Shown: in pieces, positions 1 to 5,503 of the stretch
Layout of the letters: each line of letters opens with the position of its first letter
Numbering within the stretch: position 1 is the stretch's first letter
NCBI GenBank assembly: GCA_944386335.1
Contig: CALXAQ010000024.1
Coordinates: forward strand, 1-15,180
From: an uncultured Clostridia bacterium
GTDB taxonomy: Bacteria; Bacillota; Clostridia; TANB77; CAG-508
DNA length: 15,180 nucleotides
Reading direction: 5' to 3'
Made by a program: the position numbers and the translations under genes
Notes under the pieces: generated by a model
Databases searched by the model: none
What the model was told of the DNA's origin: nothing
Seen by the model: the letters and a program-made list of their open reading frames with translations, nothing else

Positions 1-1404
1 ACTCTATGGATTCAAAAAATAGATAAAGAAACAAAAGAGCCAGTTGCAAATGTAAGTTTTGAGATAACAGGAGAGAATGGCAAGAAAATAGGTATATATA
101 CTACAAATAAAAGTGGAAATATAGAACTAAAAAATATTGTACCACAAGTCGTTAGCATTAAAGAAGTAGTAGTACCTGAGGGATATGAACTAAATGATGA
201 AATAAAAACAGTTACTTTGGAATGGGGAAAAATGACAAAAGTAGTTTTAGAAAATAGAAAGAAAAAGGGAGACTTAAAAATTGTTAAAATAGATGGAGAA
301 GAAGAAAAGCCACTAGAAAAAGTGGAATTTGATTTGATAGATGAGCAAGGAAATATCATAACTCATATCATAACAAATGAAAAAGGAGAAGCAACTGTTA
401 AAAATTTAAATATTGGAAATTATATTTTAAGAGAAACAAAAACTAAAGAAGGATATAAAATAGCAGCAGATAAGCAAATTGTAATAGAATGGAAGAAACT
501 ATTAACAGAAGTGGTAGAAAATGTAAAGAAAAAAGGAAGAATTCAGGTATATAAAATAGATAAAGAAACGAAAAAACCAATAGAAAATGTAGTATTTGAA
601 ATAAAAAACAAAAAAGGTAATGTAGTAGATACTTTAATTACAGATAAAGAAGGAAAAGCATTTTCTAAAGAACTGCCTATAGGAGAATACACATTAGTAG
701 AGACAAAAACAAATGAAAAATATATATTATCTAATCAAATAGTAGAGGTAGAAGTAAAAGAAGATAAATTTACAAATGTACAGATAGAAAATGAAAAGAA
801 AAAGGGACAAATAGCAATTTTAAAAGTGGATGATGAGGATAATACGATACCAATACAAGGTGTTACATTTGAAATAAAAGATGAACAAGGAATAGTAGTA
901 GATACTTTAATTACAGATAAAGAAGGAAAAGCATATTCTAAAAAATTACCAATAGGAGAGTACACAATAGAAGAAATACAAACTAAAGCAAATTATATAT
1001 TACAAGAAGAAGTATACACTATTTTAGTGGAAGAAAATAAAATCAGTAATTTACAAATAGAAAATAAAAAAATAAAAGGAAGAATACAAATTCTTAAAAT
1101 AAGTAAAGAAGATAATGAGAGAAATGGAAAAAAAGCAGGAGAGCCTATAGGCAATGTAAAATTTACTATTTACAACGAAGAAAAAAATTTAGTAGGAACA
1201 ATAGAAACAAATGAGGAGGGAAAAGCATGTAGTAATTGGCTAGACAAAGGGAAATATTATATAAAAGAAACAGAAACAGATGAAGATTATATATTAACAG
1301 AAGAAGTATTTGAAATAGAAATAATAGAAAATAATCAGCTTATATCCTTAATAGTAGAAAATGAGTCTAAAGAGTTAGAAAAATTACCAAGAACAGGATT
1401 TTAA
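1..1404 (+). CDS. SpaA/CnaB-repeat surface protein, C-terminal part (5' partial)
   Basis: The frame is open from the first base, so the gene starts upstream; 467 residues are visible. They form five tandem prealbumin-like CnaB/SpaA domains of 89-91 residues. Units 2-5 start near 274, 541, 811 and 1084; the first is cut by the window edge. Each unit has a strand A with a K-I-D-type lysine, a G-x-Y-x-x-x-E-T/I motif carrying a glutamate, and a final strand ending in an E-N pair. These are the Lys, Glu and Asn positions that make intramolecular isopeptide bonds in this fold. Such domains form rigid, protease-resistant stalks of Gram-positive adhesins and pilins. The protein ends at LPRTGF and the stop. 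The LPxTG-like motif is there, but the hydrophobic helix and basic tail that normally follow are missing. Internal ATGs such as the one at 217 are not the true start. Very Lys/Glu-rich. Domain call is strong; ligand and anchoring are unknown. Confidence 0.85.
   Translation, partial: TLWIQKIDKETKEPVANVSFEITGENGKKIGIYTTNKSGNIELKNIVPQVVSIKEVVVPEGYELNDEIKTVTLEWGKMTKVVLENRKKKGDLKIVKIDGEEEKPLEKVEFDLIDEQGNIITHIITNEKGEATVKNLNIGNYILRETKTKEGYKIAADKQIVIEWKKLLTEVVENVKKKGRIQVYKIDKETKKPIENVVFEIKNKKGNVVDTLITDKEGKAFSKELPIGEYTLVETKTNEKYILSNQIVEVEVKEDKFTNVQIENEKKKGQIAILKVDDEDNTIPIQGVTFEIKDEQGIVVDTLITDKEGKAYSKKLPIGEYTIEEIQTKANYILQEEVYTILVEENKISNLQIENKKIKGRIQILKISKEDNERNGKKAGEPIGNVKFTIYNEEKNLVGTIETNEEGKACSNWLDKGKYYIKETETDEDYILTEEVFEIEIIENNQLISLIVENESKELEKLPRTGF
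622..933 (+). repeat. Exact 39-bp direct repeat between adjacent SpaA units
   Basis: Bases 622-660 and 895-933 are identical over 39 nt and lie 273 nt (91 codons) apart. The match continues for about nine more bases with a single early mismatch. It encodes the same strand-turn segment (V-V-D-T-L-I-T-D-K-E-G-K-A) of units 3 and 4. The other units are much more diverged. This suggests recent unit duplication or gene conversion within the repeat array. Confidence 0.9.
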
Positions 1405-1511
1405 AATAGGGGTAGAGAAGGTTTAAATTATAAAAATCTGGTAAATACTAAAAATAATATACAATGTAAATTTATAAAAAAAATTCTATGAAGAAGGGCT
1501 GTGAAACAAAA

Positions 1512-2381
1512 ATGAAACTTGGTCTGGCATTATCTGGTGGTGGAATTAGAGGTATTGCACATGCAGGAGTGTTAAAAGCATTGCAAGAAAATAATATTGC
1601 AATAGATATTATAGGAGGAACTAGTGCTGGCAGTATGATTGCCTCTTTATATGCCATTGGATATGAACCAGAGGATATATTTTATTTATTTAAGAAACAT
1701 GCAAAAAAAATAGTAGGAATGAATGCAATACCTTTATTATCAGGAATACAAAATATAGCAAAAATAGGAAGTAAAAAAGCTATAACAGGATTGAAAAGTG
1801 GAGAGGCTATAGAAGAAATTTATAATAGAATAGCACAACAAAAAAAAGTAAAAGAACTAAAAGATATAAAAATGCCATTAGTTATACCAACAGTAGATAT
1901 TACAGAGTCGAAAGAATATATTTTTACTAATCAATTACCAAAAGAAAAAGTAGATACCTCGCAATATATTTTAAATAGTACAATAGGAAAAGCAGTTCGT
2001 GCTAGTAGTAGTTTTCCAGCAGTATTTAGTCCTTGCATAATGAAAACACATGCGTTTATGGATGGGGGGACGTTAGATAATGTACCAGTTTTAGAAGTAA
2101 AAAAACAAGGAGCAGATAAAGTAATTGCTGTAAAATTTGATGCAGATCCAATAGATGAAGCAAGTAATTTAATGGATATTGTTATGAAAACTATTGATAT
2201 TATGGGAAATAAAATAGCAGAAGAAAGTCTAGAAATGAGTGATTTAGTATTAAATATAAGTACAGACAAAGTAGGATTATTAGATGTAGAAAAATTAGAT
2301 AGTTGTTATCAATATGGATATGAATGTGTATTACAAAACATAGATAAAATTAAAACAGTTGCAGGACAAGAAAAAACGTGA
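1512..2381 (+). CDS. Patatin-like phospholipase / esterase
   Basis: A 289-residue patatin-family acyl hydrolase, cytoplasmic, with no signal peptide. Visible motifs: the glycine-rich oxyanion loop G-G-G-I-R-G at residues 9-14; the nucleophile elbow G-T-S-A-G with Ser38; and the D-G-G motif with Asp184, completing the Ser-Asp dyad. This matches the bacterial RssA/YlbK-like group, which hydrolyses phospholipids or lysophospholipids. The true substrate cannot be read from the sequence. I chose the ATG at 1512 because the family normally starts just before L-A-L-S-G-G-G. An AGAAGGG site lies upstream, though its spacing of 13 nt is long. The in-frame ATG at 1488 has no ribosome site. Not tightly coupled to the surface-protein gene (107-nt gap). 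The next gene's promoter overlaps its 3' end. Confidence 0.88.
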   Translation: MKLGLALSGGGIRGIAHAGVLKALQENNIAIDIIGGTSAGSMIASLYAIGYEPEDIFYLFKKHAKKIVGMNAIPLLSGIQNIAKIGSKKAITGLKSGEAIEEIYNRIAQQKKVKELKDIKMPLVIPTVDITESKEYIFTNQLPKEKVDTSQYILNSTIGKAVRASSSFPAVFSPCIMKTHAFMDGGTLDNVPVLEVKKQGADKVIAVKFDADPIDEASNLMDIVMKTIDIMGNKIAEESLEMSDLVLNISTDKVGLLDVEKLDSCYQYGYECVLQNIDKIKTVAGQEKT

Positions 2382-2387
2382 TATAAT
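2359..2387 (+). promoter_or_regulatory. Sigma-A-type promoter of first GNAT-like gene
   Basis: TTGCAG at 2359-2364, a 17-nt spacer, then TATAAT at 2382-2387. The -35 lies inside the patatin coding end and the -10 starts right after its TGA. The transcript would have a leader of about 35 nt ending in an AAAGGAG site (2414-2420), 7 nt before the ATG. Confidence 0.75.
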
Positions 2388-2427
2388 AGTTAACGTAATG
2401 CAAATACAAAAGTAAAGGAGCAATCAT

Positions 2428-2862
2428 ATGAAACGGTACAAAAAAGTAGGAAAAGATTGTATTATTCAGGAGGGAGATTACACCATTAGACCATCAGAGT
2501 TGAAAGATGCTTCTAGTTATATTGGAAGAATGGATTTGCCGATGGGATTAGTATTACGAGATGCCATCATAAGGCAAAGAGAAAAAATACAAATTTTTCA
2601 AAAATCTCCAAAGGATTATTGTTTCACTATTTTGGAGAAACAGGAGGTAATAGGACTTATAGAGTTAGAATCCAAAATAGGAACACGTGAAAACGAAGCT
2701 TTTGTGAAGATTCTATTACCAAGTAGGAAAGATAAGGAGAAACAGGAGGAAATAGAGGAAATCTTTATAAAGCTCCTGAAGAAAATGAAAGTATACTATA
2801 AAGTGTATATCTATAGGTATGAGAAGGAAAAGATGTTCACAAGAGAGGTAGAGATTGCTTAA
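2428..2862 (+). CDS. Small GNAT-like protein, first of a paralogous pair (function unknown)
   Basis: A 144-residue soluble protein that I do not recognise by name. The order of elements resembles a GNAT N-acetyltransferase: an N-terminal Y-T-I-R-P-S-x-x-K-D-A strand/helix, a central Y-C-F-T-I-L-x-x-x-x-V-I-G-L-I-E hairpin like the beta2-beta4 region, and a long charged amphipathic helix. The usual acetyl-CoA pyrophosphate loop (Q/R-x-x-G-x-G/A) is not visible, so activity is doubtful. The following gene has the same plan with matching positions (F-F-T-I-x-x-x-x-x-I-I-G), so they are probably ancient tandem duplicates. The start is secure: AAAGGAG, 7 nt, ATG. A terminator follows directly, making this a single-gene transcript. 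Confidence 0.6.
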   Translation: MKRYKKVGKDCIIQEGDYTIRPSELKDASSYIGRMDLPMGLVLRDAIIRQREKIQIFQKSPKDYCFTILEKQEVIGLIELESKIGTRENEAFVKILLPSRKDKEKQEEIEEIFIKLLKKMKVYYKVYIYRYEKEKMFTREVEIA

Positions 2863-2863
2863 G

Positions 2864-2887
2864 AAAAAAGGCCAGTTGGCCTTTTTT
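2864..2887 (+). terminator. Intrinsic terminator
   Basis: A six-A run plus GGCC, the loop AGTT, then GGCC plus a six-T run gives a perfect 10-bp stem with a U-tract. It begins one base after the stop of the first GNAT-like gene. By symmetry it could also stop antisense transcription. Confidence 0.85.
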
Positions 2888-2992
2888 CTATTACATAGAA
2901 AATTTTTCCAAAATTCTATCACATAAAAACACATTCCACTGAAAAAATAATATTGCAAAAAGTAAAAAATTTTATAAAATAGAAAATGATAG

Positions 2993-3021
2993 TTGAAAAA
3001 ATAGGAATAAAATGGTATAAT
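2993..3021 (+). promoter_or_regulatory. Sigma-A-type promoter of second GNAT-like gene
   Basis: TTGAAA at 2993-2998, a 17-nt spacer, TATAAT at 3016-3021. It is followed at once by GTTTACGTAA (3022-3031), also seen as GTTAACGTAA (2389-2398) just after the -10 of the preceding gene. The leader ends in TACAAAAG plus an AAAGGAG site, as in the sister gene. Confidence 0.8.
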
Positions 3022-3065
3022 GTTTACGTAACATTGTAAAATTGTACAAAAGAAAGGAGTATAAT

Positions 3066-3554
3066 ATGTACGCCATACGGTCAAACGAAAAAATACCGAT
3101 TTACATTCGTCCAATGAAACGAGGAGATGTGAGAATGCTTGTAGAACTACATGACTGTAGTGAACAACAAAGACAGGAATTGAGGAAAGAATGGTCAACA
3201 CTAATTGCAGACTGGGTTGAAGAAGAATCTGTATCTTATTTTTTCACTATAATGAAAGGAGATAAGATAATAGGAAGCATTGTTGCCAGAGCAATAACGG
3301 ATTGCTGTTGGAATGCAGTAGTATTAGTAAGGTTGCAAAAATCTTATAAAGACATTCGTAGCAAAGTAGAGCGACTCTTTGTAAAAATGTGTCAAGAGTT
3401 CTGGCTTTATGATAACATCTATTTTATTCCAACAGATAAGAAAGTAACTCTGGAAGGAATTCCAGAAGTAAGTTTTCCTGTTCTTCCTGCGGTATTGAAG
3501 GAAGTGCAAAGCTTCCAAAAGTTTGAGATAGTAAAGGAAAGAAAAAAGGGGTAA
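3066..3554 (+). CDS. Small GNAT-like protein, second of the pair (function unknown)
   Basis: A 162-residue soluble protein. The start is the ATG at 3066, preceded by AAAGGAG (3053-3059) with 6-nt spacing; the in-frame TTG at 3042 lies before that site and is not used. It opens with I-Y-I-R-P-M-x-x-x-D-V, typical of the first strand and helix of GNAT enzymes, followed by a Y-F-F-T-I-M-K-G-D-K-I-I-G-S-I-V hairpin. The helix that should carry the acetyl-CoA loop lacks the glycines. Compared with the upstream paralogue it has an extra C-terminal segment of about 30 residues (a Pro-containing stretch, then a Lys/Glu tail). Alone in its transcript, between its own promoter and terminator. Catalytic function is uncertain; an acyl-CoA-binding or regulatory role is equally possible. 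Confidence 0.6.
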   Translation: MYAIRSNEKIPIYIRPMKRGDVRMLVELHDCSEQQRQELRKEWSTLIADWVEEESVSYFFTIMKGDKIIGSIVARAITDCCWNAVVLVRLQKSYKDIRSKVERLFVKMCQEFWLYDNIYFIPTDKKVTLEGIPEVSFPVLPAVLKEVQSFQKFEIVKERKKG

Positions 3555-3576
3555 TTCCTTATTTTTCCTTTGAAGT

Positions 3577-3628
3577 AGTACAGTAGGGACTAAATAAAAG
3601 TTATTATTTAGTCCCTGCTGTACTTTTT
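3577..3628 (+). terminator. Strong intrinsic terminator (21-bp stem)
   Basis: Left arm 3577-3597 and right arm 3604-3624 pair over 21 positions, with a single G-T wobble. The loop has 6 nt, and a T-run ends at 3628. It closes the second GNAT-like transcript and separates it from the permease promoter, which begins 13 nt later. Confidence 0.9.
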
Positions 3629-3640
3629 AGACAAATCTAC

Positions 3641-3669
3641 TTGAATGAAAAACATAAATATGGTATGAT
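3641..3669 (+). promoter_or_regulatory. Promoter of the heavy-metal permease gene
   Basis: TTGAAT at 3641-3646, a 17-nt spacer, TATGAT at 3664-3669. The leader is only about 20 nt and carries an AGAAGGAG site before the ATG at 3697. There is no room for a riboswitch such as yybP-ykoY, so any metal control would act on the DNA. Confidence 0.65.
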
Positions 3670-3696
3670 AACGAAATAAGAGAAGGAGAAAAGATT

Positions 3697-4578
3697 ATGT
3701 GGGAAGTATTAGAAGATACCATAATAGATAGTATACGATTATTGCCATTTTTACTTATTACATATTTCATTATGGAATATATAGAACATAAAACAAGTGA
3801 TAAAGTGAAAAAGACTGTGCAAAAGTCAGGAAAATTTGGACCATTTATAGGAGGAATTTTAGGAATATTTCCGCAATGTGGTTTTTCAGCAGCTGTAGCT
3901 AGTCTTTATGCAGGAAAAATTATTTCTTTAGGTACATTAATAGCTATATTTTTATCAACATCAGATGAAATGCTCCCAGTACTAATTTCAGAGGCAGCAC
4001 CAATTCCACTTATATTACAAATATTAGCCATTAAATTAATATCGGCTATTATAATAGGATTTTCCATTGATTTTATTATAAAAGCAATACAAAAAAAGAT
4101 AGGGAAAAACATACAAGAAGAAAAAGTAGTAGAAGAGATAGGACATATTTGTGAACATGAACATTGTCATTGTGAAGAAGAAGGAATTTTCAAATCAGCT
4201 TTAAAACATACATTACATATATTTGTATTTATTTTTATAGTTACTTTGATAATTAATATAATTATTCATTTTATAGGAGAAGAAAATTTATCTCATCTTA
4301 TTCTGAATGTGCCAATTTTAGGACCAATGATTGCTGGATTAATGGGCTTAATTCCAAATTGTGCAGGCTCTGTTATATTAACGCAACTATTTTTAAAACA
4401 AGTAATTAGTTTTGGTTCTATGATGGGAGGACTTTTAGTAGGCTCTGGAATTGGAATTCTTGTTTTATATAGAACAAATAAGAATTTAAAAGAAAATATA
4501 GCAATTACAGCATTATTGTATTTGTTGGGAACAATTTTAGGAATTTTGATAGATGTAATAGGTTTCCCAATTTTCTAA
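3697..4578 (+). CDS. DUF2899/ArsP_2-family putative Mn/As exporter
   Basis: A 293-residue polytopic membrane protein of the family annotated as putative manganese transporter, arsenic efflux protein or 10-TM heavy-metal exporter (ArsP_2, DUF2899). It has two similar halves. Each has a conserved G-P-F/M-I-A/G-G-x-x-G-x-x-P-x-C loop: I-F-P-Q-C-G-F-S near residue 60 and L-I-P-N-C-A-G-S near residue 225. The inverted-repeat-like halves each place one Pro/Cys motif in the membrane. Between them, around residues 150-165, a hydrophilic loop holds a cluster of His and Cys (I-C-E-H-E-H-C-H-C-E-E-E), a likely metal-binding or sensing site. It has its own promoter and terminator. The true substrate (Mn, As or other) cannot be decided from sequence. 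Start supported by AGAAGGAG at 7-8 nt. Confidence 0.8.
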   Translation: MWEVLEDTIIDSIRLLPFLLITYFIMEYIEHKTSDKVKKTVQKSGKFGPFIGGILGIFPQCGFSAAVASLYAGKIISLGTLIAIFLSTSDEMLPVLISEAAPIPLILQILAIKLISAIIIGFSIDFIIKAIQKKIGKNIQEEKVVEEIGHICEHEHCHCEEEGIFKSALKHTLHIFVFIFIVTLIINIIIHFIGEENLSHLILNVPILGPMIAGLMGLIPNCAGSVILTQLFLKQVISFGSMMGGLLVGSGIGILVLYRTNKNLKENIAITALLYLLGTILGILIDVIGFPIF

Positions 4579-4597
4579 AATAAACAGTTTAATTAAA

Positions 4598-4653
4598 ATC
4601 TAAAGGAAAAGAGGTATTTTACGTTATTGTAAAATACCTCTTTTCCTTTAGAT
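4598..4653. terminator. Bidirectional terminator, perfect 25-bp stem
   Basis: Arms 4598-4622 and 4629-4653 are perfectly complementary over 25 bp around a GTTATT loop. The core GAGGTATTTTAC/GTAAAATACCTC is followed on both strands by a T-rich arm (TTTTCCTTT). It sits between two convergent genes, the permease (+) and pflA (-), and can serve both. Confidence 0.88.
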
Positions 4654-4675
4654 CAAAGTTATTTGTATTCTACTC

Positions 4676-5389
4676 TTAGTTTATATCTAAAAGTCTTTTG
4701 GCTCTTTTAACATCTTCTGTATTAGCAGTTCGAATACCCTCTAGTGGATAACTTAAATCCAATTCTTGCCATTTGAACTTTCCTAAGTCATGATAAGGAA
4801 GAATTTCTACTTTTTCAACAGAAGATAAAGAGCTAATGAATTTTTTTAACTCTTTTAAATCGCTTTCATCGTCTGTATAGCCAGGAACAAGCACTTGCCT
4901 AACCCACATAGTTTTTTTAATACTACTTAAATAATGAGCAAATTGCAATTCCTTTTCATTAGATACACCAGTTAATTCAATACATTTTGCATTATTAATA
5001 CATTTAATATCTAATAAAAATAAATCTGTTAAATCAATTACCTCCTTTATCTTATCTGTTAGAGAAAAGCTTCCAGAAGTATCTACAGCAGTATGAAATC
5101 CCTCCTTTTTTAGGGCTTTTAGTAGTTCTATCAAAAAGGTAAGTTGTAGCATTGGTTCTCCACCACTAATAGTAACACCACCATCTGGTTGGATATAATT
5201 TTTGTATTTTAATACTTTTTCTACAATTTCTTCTACTGTATATTCTTTTCCGCCATGCAAATCCCAAGTATCTCTATTTTGACAATATTTGCATTGCAAA
5301 GAACATCCTTGCATAAAAATAACAAAGCGTATACCTGGACCGTCTACGGCGCCCAAAGATTCAAATGAGTGAATTCTTCCTTGTATCAT
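4676..5389 (-). CDS. pflA: Pyruvate formate-lyase activating enzyme (radical SAM)
   Basis: 237 residues. A radical-SAM glycyl-radical activase that uses a 4Fe-4S cluster and S-adenosylmethionine to abstract a hydrogen from the active glycine of PFL. The signature C-x3-C-x2-C is at Cys29, Cys33 and Cys36, preceded by the family motif G-x-V-D-G-P-G-I-R (residues 13-21). The SAM-contacting G-G-E-P is at 76-79. No extra 8Fe ferredoxin insert is present, so it is the short PflA type and not a glycerol-dehydratase-type activase. Start: ATG with AGGAG (5398-5402) 8 nt upstream. It lies 114 nt downstream of pflB on the same strand with a hairpin between, the usual pflBA order. Expression probably comes by partial read-through from pflB; I could not assign a convincing separate promoter. 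Confidence 0.95.
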   Translation of the reverse strand: MIQGRIHSFESLGAVDGPGIRFVIFMQGCSLQCKYCQNRDTWDLHGGKEYTVEEIVEKVLKYKNYIQPDGGVTISGGEPMLQLTFLIELLKALKKEGFHTAVDTSGSFSLTDKIKEVIDLTDLFLLDIKCINNAKCIELTGVSNEKELQFAHYLSSIKKTMWVRQVLVPGYTDDESDLKELKKFISSLSSVEKVEILPYHDLGKFKWQELDLSYPLEGIRTANTEDVKRAKRLLDIN

Positions 5390-5441
5390 TTTGAATTCTC
5401 CTATCTGTTTTATGGTTTAATTAGTAAAATTAAAATTTTAT

Positions 5442-5494
5442 ATAAGAAGGAAATTGCCAAAAGAGAAGTTCCCTTTTGGACAATTTCATCTTAT
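5442..5494 (-). terminator. pflB-pflA intercistronic hairpin / attenuating terminator
   Basis: CCAAAAG (5457-5463) pairs with CTTTTGG (5473-5479). AAATTG and CAATTT extend the stem after one bulged base, and the outer ATAAGA/TCTTAT ends also pair. On the minus strand it starts about 10 nt after the pflB stop and is followed by a moderately U-rich stretch, not a clean U-run. This suggests partial termination or an RNA-stabilising hairpin, allowing more PflB than PflA. Confidence 0.6.
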
Positions 5495-5503
5495 AAGATT
5501 GTT

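Noticed and set aside
1..1350. Regularly spaced repeats as a CRISPR or other DNA-level array
   Set aside because: The 89-91-codon periodicity is in frame and reflects protein domains; most units differ at DNA level.
1488..1511. Upstream in-frame ATG for the patatin-like gene
   Set aside because: No ribosome site before it, and the family normally starts directly before L-A-L-S-G-G-G; the ATG at 1512 fits.
3042..3065. TTG start extending the second GNAT-like protein
   Set aside because: It lies before the AAAGGAG site that clearly serves the ATG at 3066.
2716..3201. 161-residue minus-strand frame rich in Phe/Tyr/Leu
   Set aside because: It is antisense to two supported genes, their terminator and a promoter; composition is that expected from reversed A-rich coding sequence.
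3629..3696. Manganese (yybP-ykoY) riboswitch ahead of the metal exporter
   Set aside because: The predicted leader is only about 20 nt and shows none of the riboswitch structure.
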